DNA of 64,000 bases from assembly GCA_900471605.1 (NCBI GenBank), contig UCEY01000046.1, positions 70,552-134,551 of the forward strand, given 5' to 3'. This stretch comes from Hyphomicrobiales bacterium (GTDB lineage Bacteria > Pseudomonadota > Alphaproteobacteria > Rhizobiales > Rhizobiaceae). This document shows positions 53,772 to 62,164 of this stretch, one piece after another. The position numbers and the translations under genes were made by a program. The notes beneath the pieces are model-generated. The model had not been told where the DNA came from, did not search any database, and was given only the letters and a program-made list of their open reading frames with translations. The first letter of the stretch is position 1. Every line of letters begins with the position of its first letter.

Positions 53772-54589
53772 GCGCGCTCCTTGAGGCTGGCGCGGAGATA
53801 GATCCATGCGACGGAGGAGGCGAGCACGAGCGAGATCAGGCCGAGCGCATTGGCGACGCCGTAATCCCCGTAGGAATTGACCCGGAAGGCGATGTCGGCG
53901 GTCAGCATGGTCGGCGACTGGGCGTTGATCATCAGCGGCACGGAGAGAACCGACATCATGGTGACGAAGGAGAGGATCAGGCCGACCGTCAGCGTCATCG
54001 CCACCTGCGGCACGACGATCTCGACGAGAAGCCGCAGCCGCGAGGCGCCGAGATTGCGGGCCGCCTCGATCGTGTCGCGGTTGATCGAGGCCATGGCGCC
54101 GGCGACCAGCAGCGCCACGAACGGCGTCTGCTTCCAGACGAAGGCGATGACGATGCCGCGCCAGTCGAGGAAACTCACCGCATCGAGCGGCGTCAGCAGG
54201 CCAAGGTTGATGAAAGTGTTGTTCATCATGCCGTTCTTGGCAAGGAACGTGCGCAGGATCTGGCCGACAACGATGAAGGGAATGAACATCGGCCAGCGAT
54301 AGAGCCAGCGCAGGATGGCCACCGCGACCGGATGTTCGCCGAGCGTCAGGTAGCCGCCGATCGCAACCGAAGCGATGCCGATCAGCACCGTCGACAGGCT
54401 GACGATCACTACGGTGAAGATGATGTCCTTTGTATAGAGGTCGAAGGTCTTGGTGAAATTGCCCCAGCCGAAAGCCCCCTCCACCTGGAAGGCGCCGACC
54501 GCCGACATGATGAGCGGCAGGATGAAGAGGAAGGCGATCACCGCAAGTGCCGGCAGCACGAGAAGAAGGCCGAGAAGGCGTCTGGACAT
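53768..54589 (-). CDS. ABC transporter permease (PotB-type), second transporter
   Basis: 273 residues, six transmembrane helices, EAA loop EAARNLGASRLRLLVEIVVPQVA. Partner of the following permease and of the binding protein at 54838-55971. The 248-bp gap upstream of it contains a large palindromic repeat, which probably lowers permease expression relative to the binding protein or stabilises its mRNA. Confidence 0.87.
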   Translation of the reverse strand: MSRRLLGLLLVLPALAVIAFLFILPLIMSAVGAFQVEGAFGWGNFTKTFDLYTKDIIFTVVIVSLSTVLIGIASVAIGGYLTLGEHPVAVAILRWLYRWPMFIPFIVVGQILRTFLAKNGMMNNTFINLGLLTPLDAVSFLDWRGIVIAFVWKQTPFVALLVAGAMASINRDTIEAARNLGASRLRLLVEIVVPQVAMTLTVGLILSFVTMMSVLSVPLMINAQSPTMLTADIAFRVNSYGDYGVANALGLISLVLASSVAWIYLRASLKERA

Positions 54590-54653
54590 GGTTCAGGCTC
54601 GATGAGGTGTCGTGAGCGGCCGTCTCTTTCGTGACGGCCAATGCGGATGGAAT

Positions 54654-54796
54654 TGCCCCTCACCCTAACCCTCTCCCCGTTCCGACGGGGAGAGGGGACC
54701 TGCCTCGCCCGATGCTTGAGAGAGACGGAGACATTGCAGCCTTGCATCCTTCTCCCCGCGAGCGGGGAGAAGGTGGCGGCAGCCGGATGAGGGGCA
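54654..54796. repeat. RIME-like compound palindromic element inside an operon
   Basis: Outer arms GCCCCTCA (54655-54662) and TGAGGGGC (54788-54795) enclose two perfect stems: CCCTCTCCCCGT/ACGGGGAGAGGG (54669-54696, TCCG loop) and CCTTCTCCCCG/CGGGGAGAAGG (54748-54773, CGAG loop). The layout matches the intergenic mosaic elements common in rhizobial genomes. It lies between the binding-protein stop and the first permease start. Confidence 0.75.
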
Positions 54797-54837
54797 TTTC
54801 CTATGCGATCACAACCTCCGAAGAGGCAATACTGTGT

Positions 54838-55971
54838 TTACTTCACGGACTTTTCGTAGGCTTCGAGGATCGCGGTGTTGTAGGGCGCGATCGGGAAGGG
54901 CTTGCCCTTGGCGGCAAGATCAGCCGGGGAGATGTCGACGAACAGCTTGTTCCAGGTCGCGTCGTCGAGTTCTCGTCTGACGTTGTCAGCGTCGATGCCC
55001 GGATACCAGTTGAAGCGCTTGACGATGCCTTCGGCCTGGACCTTCGGGCTGGTGGCGAGAGCGATGAACTTCTCGGCCAGGGCCTTGTGGGTGGCCTTTT
55101 CCGGCATGACGTAGTGCATCGGCTGGCCCGGCATGCCCGGAGCCGGCAGGACGAGCTTCATGGTCGGCGGCAGCTGGCCGCTGGCCTGCCAGGAGTAGAA
55201 CATGTCGACCCAGACCGGACCCATGGCGATTTCGCCGCGCGACAGGAGGTCGAGCGTGCCGGCATTGCCGGGCGTCAGGGTGGCGTTGGTGGTGAAGTCG
55301 GCGAGGCTCTTGAAAGCCGCATCCCACTTCTTGGTTTCTTCTTCCTTGAACGGGCCGTTCATCAGGGTGTTGGCATCGCCGCCGCCGAAGGCATAGATCC
55401 AGCCCATGACGAACGAGACGCCGGAAGCGCCGCCCTTGATGCCGTTGTAACCGAACTGCTTCGGATGAGCCTTGGCCCAGTCTGCGAGCTCGGCATAGGA
55501 TTTCGGCGGGTTCGGAACGAGCGCCGGGTTGTAGGCGATCGCGGTCTGGCTGTTGAACATCGGCATGACGTAGCCGTCGACATTCGAGCCGAGCGCCATC
55601 TTGGCGTTGGCGCGGGTGACCAGCTTGCCGGTGTCGATATCGCCGCGGTACTTGTCGAGGTAGTTCTTGGTGACCATCGGGCCGACGAACTTCTCATGCA
55701 CGACGGCGACGTCGACATCCCATTTTTCAGCCTTTGCCGCGGCCTGAGCGTCGAAGCGCTCGAGGATCTTCTGCGAGCCGGCGTCGCCGGGGCCGGTGCC
55801 GACGGCGCGAACCGTGTTGCCCGGATAGGTCTTTTCGAAAAGCGGGCCGAGATACTGGTTGATGTAATCGACCATGTTCTGGTCGCCGGCGGTCGCAACC
55901 GTCAGCTCTTCGGCATGAACCGGCAGGGCTGCGAAAGCGACGGCGAAGGCTGCATAGGACATCTTCTTCAT
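54838..55971 (-). CDS. ABC transporter substrate-binding protein, second transporter
   Basis: 377 residues with a Sec signal peptide (MKKMSYAAFAVAFAALPVHA). Family 1/6 extracellular solute-binding fold: ELTVATAGDQNMVDYINQYL at the mature start and GEIAMGPVWVDMFYSW later. It belongs with the ATPase (42 bp upstream) and the two permeases downstream. Related systems carry polyamines, iron chelates, hexose phosphates or phosphonates; surrounding phosphodiesterase and phosphatase genes favour a phosphorylated compound. GGAG lies 8-11 bases before the ATG. Confidence 0.82.
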   Translation of the reverse strand: MKKMSYAAFAVAFAALPVHAEELTVATAGDQNMVDYINQYLGPLFEKTYPGNTVRAVGTGPGDAGSQKILERFDAQAAAKAEKWDVDVAVVHEKFVGPMVTKNYLDKYRGDIDTGKLVTRANAKMALGSNVDGYVMPMFNSQTAIAYNPALVPNPPKSYAELADWAKAHPKQFGYNGIKGGASGVSFVMGWIYAFGGGDANTLMNGPFKEEETKKWDAAFKSLADFTTNATLTPGNAGTLDLLSRGEIAMGPVWVDMFYSWQASGQLPPTMKLVLPAPGMPGQPMHYVMPEKATHKALAEKFIALATSPKVQAEGIVKRFNWYPGIDADNVRRELDDATWNKLFVDISPADLAAKGKPFPIAPYNTAILEAYEKSVK

Positions 55972-56013
55972 GGGTGCTTCTCCGTGGGTTGAAAAGGCAG
56001 AGGTATCGAAAGA

Positions 56014-57147
56014 TCAGGCGTGGACTTTCCCGGACGCGGCCCGGGAAATGGGTGAGACCGAAGCAGCCTCCGGCGAATTGAACAGGAACAGCGCCTCGGC
56101 CGGCACGAACACGCAGACGCTGGCGCCCGGCGCGAAAGCCCGGTCCGCATCGGCCATGATTTCGTTCTCACCGAGCCGCACCACGTGGCGCCAATGGCCG
56201 CCGGGATAACTGACGGCAGCGACCTCGCCCCGGAAGGTGATGCCCGGGCCGGTCACAGCGAGTTCGTCGGCGGCAAACAGGCGGGCGGCCTCGGGACGGA
56301 AGCGGGCCTCGACCCGGCCGGCAGCCAGCGGACGGCCGGCAATCGGCACATTGCCGGCGGCATTGGCGAGGCCGGCAGCGATCATGAATTGATCGCCCTG
56401 CGGCATGCCATTCAGGAAAACCACATTCTCGGCGCCCATGAAGGCGGCGACAAAGGCCGAGGCGGGACGGTTATAGACATCTTCCGGCGTGCCCTGCTGG
56501 GCGATCCGGCCGGCATTGAGGATGACGATCCGGTCGGCCATGACCATGGCCTCCTCGCGGTCGTGGGTGACGTGGATCGCGGTGATGCCGAGGCGCTTCT
56601 GCAGCGCCCGCAGCTCGTGGCGCACGGTCAGGCGGATGCGGGCATCGAGGTTCGACAGCGGCTCGTCGAGCAGCAGGATTTCCGGATCGATGGCGAGCGC
56701 CCGGCCGAGCGCGACGCGCTGGCGCTGGCCGCCCGACAGGGCCTGGGGCTTGCGCGCCTCCAGCCCGTCGAGGCCGAGCAGCGACTGCATGGCGGCGACG
56801 CGTGCCGCGATCTCTGCGCGTGGAATACCCTTCAGCTTCAGGCCGTAACCGATGTTCTGCGCCACCGTCATATGCGGCCAGAGCGCGTAGGATTGGAAAA
56901 CCAGCGCCATGCCGCGCTTGTCCGGCGGCAGATGGGTCACGTCGCGATGGCGCACCTTCACCTCACCGGCAGAAGGACCGATGAAACCGGCAATCAGGCG
57001 CAGAAGCGTGGTCTTGCCGCAGCCGGAGGAACCGAGCAGCGCCACGAACTCACCCTTGGCGATCGACAGGTCGATATCGGTCAGAACCTGCGTGGCGCCA
57101 TAACGGCTGGCGACCCCGCGCAATTCCAGAAAACCGTCCCGTTCCAT
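56014..57147 (-). CDS. ABC transporter ATP-binding protein (PotA/UgpC type)
   Basis: 377 residues from the ATG at 57147, preceded by AAAAGGGGG. Walker A LLGSSGCGKTTLLRLIAGF (about 35-53), signature LSGGQRQRVALGRALA, Walker B EILLLDEPLSNLD and a C-terminal TOBE-type domain (about 285-365). It is the only ABC ATPase gene of the whole 52-63.5 kb array, so it may serve both this transporter and the ugpBAE-like one; see findings. Confidence 0.9.
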   Translation of the reverse strand: MERDGFLELRGVASRYGATQVLTDIDLSIAKGEFVALLGSSGCGKTTLLRLIAGFIGPSAGEVKVRHRDVTHLPPDKRGMALVFQSYALWPHMTVAQNIGYGLKLKGIPRAEIAARVAAMQSLLGLDGLEARKPQALSGGQRQRVALGRALAIDPEILLLDEPLSNLDARIRLTVRHELRALQKRLGITAIHVTHDREEAMVMADRIVILNAGRIAQQGTPEDVYNRPASAFVAAFMGAENVVFLNGMPQGDQFMIAAGLANAAGNVPIAGRPLAAGRVEARFRPEAARLFAADELAVTGPGITFRGEVAAVSYPGGHWRHVVRLGENEIMADADRAFAPGASVCVFVPAEALFLFNSPEAASVSPISRAASGKVHA

Positions 57148-57158
57148 CGAACCCCCTT

Positions 57159-57174
57159 TTGCACAGCCGTGCAA
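57159..57174. promoter_or_regulatory. 16-bp palindrome upstream of the ATPase gene
   Basis: TTGCAC and GTGCAA (57159-57164, 57169-57174) flank AGCC, 12 bp before the ATPase start codon, in the 112-bp gap after the HAD gene. A candidate operator for the LacI protein of the same array, or a small 5'-UTR stem. Confidence 0.4.
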
Positions 57175-57259
57175 CATTGCTGGGGGTTTCTTAGGGCCGG
57201 AATTTTACAGGCGGATGACACCGGCGATTTTTTATCGAGGAACCGACGGAGCGTTTCGT

Positions 57260-57943
57260 TCAGGCTTCGACCGTGAGCGGGGCTTCCAGGCGGGCAAGCG
57301 CTTCCGCAAGTTCTACGGCGCCGGTGGCCACGAAAACGGCGCCTGCCTCACCAAGGGTTTTCACCCGGCCGGGCCGCGGGTCTGCGGGATCGACAAAGCC
57401 GATCGCGGTCATGCCCGCCGCCCGCGCCCCGGTGATCCCGTGGGCGCTGTCGTCGATCACCACGCAACGGGCCGGATCGACAGCGAGCGTTTCGGCGCAG
57501 AGATGGAAGAGGTCCGGGGCCGGTTTCGGCCGCACCACCATGTCGGCGCTGAAGATCGAAGGCGCGAAGACATTCCAGAGAGGCAGCAGGCCGAGGCTTT
57601 TCGACAGCCGGTCCGTCGAGCTGTTGGAGGCGACGCATTTGCGGTGCGGCAGCGACCGGACAAGGCTTTCGATGCCGGGCATCGGTTCCAGCGAGCGGGC
57701 GAATTCCGGATAGATATCGAGATGCCATGCCTCGAAGACCGCATCCAGATCGGCGATGCCCAGTTCTTCGGTGCAGATGCGGCGGATGGCGCCTGCCGAG
57801 TTGCCGGTGAAGCGAACCAGCACTTCTTCGGCGGTGATCGTTGCGCCGGCATTCTGCAGAGCCTTGGCAAGCGTGCGGCTGGCGATCGGCTCGCTGTTGA
57901 TCAGGACGCCGTCACAATCGAAAATCAGGAGATCTATCTGCAT
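57260..57943 (-). CDS. HAD-superfamily phosphatase (subfamily IA)
   Basis: 227 residues. Motif I IFDCDGVLINSE with the catalytic Asp pair (residues 9 and 11), motif II SNSS (VASNSSTDRL), motif III lysine in VRPKPAPDLF and motif IV VIDDSAHGITGA. The small helical cap is typical of phosphoglycolate phosphatase/beta-phosphoglucomutase-type enzymes. Cytoplasmic. In the array it probably dephosphorylates the phosphoester imported or released by the GDPD. 23 bp upstream of it is the PhoD stop. Confidence 0.83.
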   Translation of the reverse strand: MQIDLLIFDCDGVLINSEPIASRTLAKALQNAGATITAEEVLVRFTGNSAGAIRRICTEELGIADLDAVFEAWHLDIYPEFARSLEPMPGIESLVRSLPHRKCVASNSSTDRLSKSLGLLPLWNVFAPSIFSADMVVRPKPAPDLFHLCAETLAVDPARCVVIDDSAHGITGARAAGMTAIGFVDPADPRPGRVKTLGEAGAVFVATGAVELAEALARLEAPLTVEA

Positions 57944-57966
57944 GAAAATCCAACTCGGGTGATGCG

Positions 57967-59493
57967 TCAGAGCCGATTGACGCCGGCCAAACCGTCGGCG
58001 ACGGCAAAGCTCTGGAAAACGGCAGCGGGGGAGTTCCGCTGTTTACGGTCGGCGATGCCGATGAAATCCACCTCGGCCGACCGATCGCTCAAGCGCATGA
58101 TCGCATAACCATGCTTGTCCGAGGCAAACTTGAGATGCGGGTTTTCGGCAAGCGCCGTCGCAAGGCTCGCGGCCGACGGAGCGTCGGAGGTAATCGAGCC
58201 GCAGACGAATTCGCTGGCGATGGCTTGCGCCTTCTCGTCGGCGAAGTCGCGCTTCACGTCGGCGGCGTAGAAGGCATGCAGGTCGCCGCCGATGATCAGC
58301 GGGTTCTCGATCGCCGAAGTCTGTACCGCTTCCAGCAGGCGGGTGCGGGCGGCGCGATAACCATCCCAGCCGTCGAGGTTATAGCCGGTGGCCGGCCCGG
58401 CCTTGGTGTCGCGCTCGGCAAGCAGCGTCTGCTGGGCGATGATGTTCCACTTTGCCCGGCTGGCACCCAGCGTATTGCCGAGCCATTGTTCCTGCGCGGG
58501 GCCAAGCATGGTCCGTTCCGGTCGATCGTCGCCGGCAGAGCCTTCGAGTTCGGGCGAGCGGTATTGCCGCGTGTCGAGCAGCGTCACGCCGGCCAGATTG
58601 CCGAAACGGTAGTGATCGTAGATGCGCAAAGCATCAAAGCCGGCGGCGAGGCTTGGGCGGACGGGCATGTGCTCGAACCAGGCCTGATAAGCGGCGCGGC
58701 GGCGGGCGAGGAATTCGGCCGGGTTCGGTGCATCCGGCGCCCGGTCATTGGCGTAGTTGTTGGTGACCTCGTGGTCGTCCCAGACCGCGAGCCAGGGAAA
58801 CGCGGCGTGCGCCGCCTGCAATTGCGGGTCGGACTTGTAGAGCGCATAGCGGTCGCGGAACTCGTAGAGCATGGACGGTATGCCGGCCTCGTGCTTGCGC
58901 ACCAGCTGCGCGCCGTAACTGCGCTCGTAGATGTAATCGCCGAGATGGATCACCAGATCGAGGTCGCGGCCTGCCATGTCCGCATAGGCGCTATAGAAAC
59001 CCTGTTCGTATTGCTGGCAGGAGGCGAAGGCGAGGCGAAGCGAATCGACGTTATCCGCCGGCGCGGTGCGGGAGCGGCCGACCGGACTTTCCGCATTGCC
59101 GGAGCGGAATCGGTAGAAATACCAGCGGCCGGGTAATAGGCCCGTCACCTCGACATGCACCGAATGGGCGAATTCCGGCACGGCGCGGAAAAGGCCGGAC
59201 TGGACTGGCTTGGAAAAGGCCTCGTCCTCGGCGAGCATCCATTCCACATCGATCGGATGAAGGATGGGTTTCGGCGCCGGGGCGAAGGGATCGGCGGAGG
59301 CGGCAGCGGATGTGTCCTCCAGGATCAGCCTCGTCCAGAGCACGAGGCTGTCGGCCCTCGGCGCGCCGGAGGCGACGCCGAGAGCGAAGGGATCGGTCTT
59401 GAAGTTTTCCGCACGCGCAGAACCCAATGGGCGCCAGACCGCAGCCGCCGCCAGTCCGCCCGCCAGAAAACCTCGTCGATCAATGAGCGGCAT
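57967..59493 (-). CDS. phoD: PhoD-family alkaline phosphatase/phosphodiesterase, Tat-exported
   Basis: 508 residues. A Tat signal peptide (DRRGFLAGGLAAAAVWRPLGSARAE) precedes a PhoD N-terminal domain and the metallophosphatase core with LVIHLGDYIYERSY, LAVWDDHEVTNNYA and IIGGDLHAFYAADV. PhoD enzymes cleave phosphodiesters and monoesters outside the cytoplasmic membrane using Ca/Fe. Its start lies within the end of the GDPD gene (14-bp overlap), so the two are coupled. Fits release of phosphate from organic esters. Confidence 0.88.
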   Translation of the reverse strand: MPLIDRRGFLAGGLAAAAVWRPLGSARAENFKTDPFALGVASGAPRADSLVLWTRLILEDTSAAASADPFAPAPKPILHPIDVEWMLAEDEAFSKPVQSGLFRAVPEFAHSVHVEVTGLLPGRWYFYRFRSGNAESPVGRSRTAPADNVDSLRLAFASCQQYEQGFYSAYADMAGRDLDLVIHLGDYIYERSYGAQLVRKHEAGIPSMLYEFRDRYALYKSDPQLQAAHAAFPWLAVWDDHEVTNNYANDRAPDAPNPAEFLARRRAAYQAWFEHMPVRPSLAAGFDALRIYDHYRFGNLAGVTLLDTRQYRSPELEGSAGDDRPERTMLGPAQEQWLGNTLGASRAKWNIIAQQTLLAERDTKAGPATGYNLDGWDGYRAARTRLLEAVQTSAIENPLIIGGDLHAFYAADVKRDFADEKAQAIASEFVCGSITSDAPSAASLATALAENPHLKFASDKHGYAIMRLSDRSAEVDFIGIADRKQRNSPAAVFQSFAVADGLAGVNRL

Positions 59494-60232
59494 CGAACAG
59501 TCCTTCGCGTGCCTTGACGGCGAGGTCCGGCCGGTCGGTGGTGATCTGGCGCACCGGCCGCTTCAGCCAGAAGGACAGGTCCTCCAGCTCGTTCGGCACC
59601 CAGACGCCGAGCTTTTCGGCCGGGACGAGCGCGGAGAGCAGTTCCCATTCCTCCAGCAGCAGCGCCTTTTCGATCGCCAGCACGTCGGAGACCTGCAGCA
59701 TGGCTTCGACCGACTGGCGCAGGCCGAGCGGCTGGACGGATCTGTGGTTGAGCGACGACAGCCGGCGGATATGCGGCGCGACTTCACCGATGGTCTTGAG
59801 GACGTCGCTGCTGAAGCTGGTCAGGAACGAATTGTCGGCGACGCCGAAACGATCGATCATGGCCGCGGCCTTGGCTTCCAGGCCCTCATAAGGCTTGCCG
59901 TCGGCATCGGCCTTCAGCTCGACATGCATTTCGAGGCCGGTCGGCGCATAGATTTCGAGCACGTCCTCGAGGGTCGGGATATGTTCGTCGGTGCCCTTGA
60001 GGATGACAGAACGGTATTCGCCGGCGGCAAGCTCGCTGACCCGGCCGGAGCGCTCGGTAGTGCGGTCCAGCGTCGCGTCATGAATGACGAGGAGTTCGCC
60101 GGTGGCGCTCAGATGCACGTCGAACTCGACCGATTCGACGGAGAGATCGAGCAGGTTGCGAAAGCCGGTGAGGCTGTTTTCGGCCCAGAGATTGCGGGCG
60201 CCGCGATGGCCGACGATGATGGGACTGGTCAT
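59480..60232 (-). CDS. Cytoplasmic glycerophosphodiester phosphodiesterase (UgpQ-like)
   Basis: 250 residues, GDPD TIM-barrel. IVGHRGARNLWAENSLTGF carries the catalytic His and Arg-Glu cluster, ESVEFDVHLSATGELLVIHDATLDRTT the metal-binding Glu/Asp/His. No signal peptide, so it acts in the cytoplasm on imported glycerophosphodiesters, giving glycerol-3-phosphate and an alcohol. 16 bp after the ugpE-like permease. Confidence 0.9.
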   Translation of the reverse strand: MTSPIIVGHRGARNLWAENSLTGFRNLLDLSVESVEFDVHLSATGELLVIHDATLDRTTERSGRVSELAAGEYRSVILKGTDEHIPTLEDVLEIYAPTGLEMHVELKADADGKPYEGLEAKAAAMIDRFGVADNSFLTSFSSDVLKTIGEVAPHIRRLSSLNHRSVQPLGLRQSVEAMLQVSDVLAIEKALLLEEWELLSALVPAEKLGVWVPNELEDLSFWLKRPVRQITTDRPDLAVKAREGLFDAAH

Positions 60233-60248
60233 TGGAAATACCTCTTGT

Positions 60249-61175
60249 CTATTTGCTGGAATCCACCAGACCCTTGGTGAACCAGCGTTGCATCAGAAGG
60301 ATGACGAGGGCCGGCGGCGCCATCACAAAAAAGGAAGCGGCCATGGCGATGTTCCACGCCGGCTGGGCGTCGGCGACCGGGATCAGGTCCTTCAGCCCGA
60401 TCATCGCCGTCGCCATCGCCTTCTCGGTGGTGAAGAGAAGCGGCCAGAGATACTGGTTCCAGCCGTAGAGGAAGAGGATGATCGACAGCGCCGCGATATT
60501 GGCGCGCGACAAAGGCAGGAGCACGTCCCAGAAGAATTTCAGCGGACCGGCGCCGTCGAGCTTGGCGGCCTCGCAGAGCTCGTCCGGCACGGTCAGGAAG
60601 AACTGACGGAACAGGAAGGTCGCGGAGGCGGAGGCTATCAGCGGCAGGATGAGGCCGCCATAGCTGTTGATCATGTTCCATTGCAGCGCCGCGTCGAGCC
60701 GGTAACCGGTCCTGTCGGCGATGAAGCCGGTCAGGCCGATCGCATCGAACAGCGCCCGCAGCGGCCCGCCGGCATCGGCGACGGCTTCGTAGGTCGGGAT
60801 GATACGCACCTCGACCGGCAGCATCAGCGAGATGAAGATCAGCCAGAAGGCGGTCATGCGGAAGGGAAAGCGGAAATAGGTGACCGCGAAACCGGCTATC
60901 AGCGAGACCGCCAGCTTGCCGGTGACGATGCCGACCGTGACGACGAGGGAATTGACGTAGAGCCGGCTGAATTGGCCTTCGTTCCAGGCCAGCACGGTGT
61001 TCTCGACAAAGTGGCTGCCGGGAACCAGCGGGAACGGCACCTGCTGCACCTCGCCGACCGTCAGCGAACCCGCCACGAAGGCGAAGTAGAGCGGCATGCA
61101 GACGGCGGCGGCGCCGATCAGCAGAACGACGTGGCAGAAGATCGAAAGGCCGATGTGGCGCTCCACCATGATCAC
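60249..61175 (-). CDS. ABC sugar/glycerol-phosphate-type permease (UgpE-like)
   Basis: 308 residues, six transmembrane helices, CUT1/MalG family with the EAA loop DELCEAAKLDGAGPLKFFWDV and the C-terminal MQRWFTKGLVDSSK. Partner of the UgpA-like permease, with a 4-base overlap (ATGA) between the genes. Upstream of the GDPD, which supports glycerol-3-phosphate or glycerophosphodiester as substrate. Confidence 0.88.
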   Translation of the reverse strand: MIMVERHIGLSIFCHVVLLIGAAAVCMPLYFAFVAGSLTVGEVQQVPFPLVPGSHFVENTVLAWNEGQFSRLYVNSLVVTVGIVTGKLAVSLIAGFAVTYFRFPFRMTAFWLIFISLMLPVEVRIIPTYEAVADAGGPLRALFDAIGLTGFIADRTGYRLDAALQWNMINSYGGLILPLIASASATFLFRQFFLTVPDELCEAAKLDGAGPLKFFWDVLLPLSRANIAALSIILFLYGWNQYLWPLLFTTEKAMATAMIGLKDLIPVADAQPAWNIAMAASFFVMAPPALVILLMQRWFTKGLVDSSK

Positions 61176-62164
61176 ACCTGATAGTTGACTTTGCGCTCGA
61201 CGGCGCGGAACTGCAGGAAGGTGAAGAGCACGGCGATCGCCATCAGGATCACCGACTGGGCGGCCGACGAGCCGAGATCGAGCTGGCGGAAGCCGTCCTG
61301 GTAGACCTTGTAGACCAGGGTGTTGGTACTGCCGGCCGGACCGCCGCGGGTGACCGTGTCGATGATGCCGAAGGTCTCGAACAGGCCGTAGACGAAGTTC
61401 ATGACGATCAGAAAGAAGATGGTGGGCGCGGCCATGGGCAGCGTCACCGTCAGGAAGCGGCGGACCGGCCGGGCGCCGTCGATCGCGGCTGCCTCCATTA
61501 CCGAAGGCGGCACCGCCAGAAAGGCCGCGACGAGAAAGATGTAGTCGTAGCAGACATGTTTCCAGATCGCCGCGACCGAAACCAGCAGCAGTGCGTCGAA
61601 CGGCCGGCGGTTCGGGTCCCAGGCAAAGCCCAGTTCATGCAGCATCTGGGCGAGCGGACCGACGGTCGGATTGAAGAGGAAGGCCCAGAGCACGCCCGAG
61701 ATTGCCGGCGCGATCGCGTAGGGCAGAAGGATGACGCCCTTGTAGATCGCCCTGCCGCGCATGACGTTGTCGGTGGCAAACGCCAGCAGCCCGGCGATGG
61801 CGAGCGTGGCGAGGCATTGCACGACCGTGAACCACAGGGTGAGGATGGCGCTGTCGCGATATTCCGGGCTCGAAAACAGGGTGGTGAAATTGTCCAGCCC
61901 GACGAAGATCATCGTGCCGCCGAACGGGTCCACCTGCACGAAGGCGAGCGACAGCGCCTTCCAGGTGGGGATGAAGAAGAAGAACAGCAGGATCAGCAGC
62001 TGCGGCGCGACAAGACCGGCGGCCAGCCAAGGCCGCCGGAAATGCGAGGCCTTGAGCCCCACTTCCGACGACCTGACCAGGGAGCCCAGGCTCCGCCGCA
62101 ACGGAAAACGGGGGCGCGTCGCCGCGCCCTCGCGGTTGATCATGATGGCATTACTTGCCGGCAT
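61172..62164 (-). CDS. ABC sugar/glycerol-phosphate-type permease (UgpA-like)
   Basis: 330 residues, six transmembrane helices after an extended N-terminus, CUT1/MalF family EAA loop PSVMEAAAIDGARPVRRF. Its ATG (62164) overlaps the end of the binding-protein gene by 14 bases; an internal ATG at 62143 would shorten it by seven residues and remove the overlap. Works with the UgpE-like subunit. Confidence 0.87.
   Translation of the reverse strand: MPASNAIMINREGAATRPRFPLRRSLGSLVRSSEVGLKASHFRRPWLAAGLVAPQLLILLFFFFIPTWKALSLAFVQVDPFGGTMIFVGLDNFTTLFSSPEYRDSAILTLWFTVVQCLATLAIAGLLAFATDNVMRGRAIYKGVILLPYAIAPAISGVLWAFLFNPTVGPLAQMLHELGFAWDPNRRPFDALLLVSVAAIWKHVCYDYIFLVAAFLAVPPSVMEAAAIDGARPVRRFLTVTLPMAAPTIFFLIVMNFVYGLFETFGIIDTVTRGGPAGSTNTLVYKVYQDGFRQLDLGSSAAQSVILMAIAVLFTFLQFRAVERKVNYQV

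Noticed and set aside
52932..54641. A 569-residue frame suggesting a two-permease fusion
   Set aside because: The upstream half is the out-of-frame shadow of the first permease; the second permease has its own ATG at 53771 overlapping the first stop.
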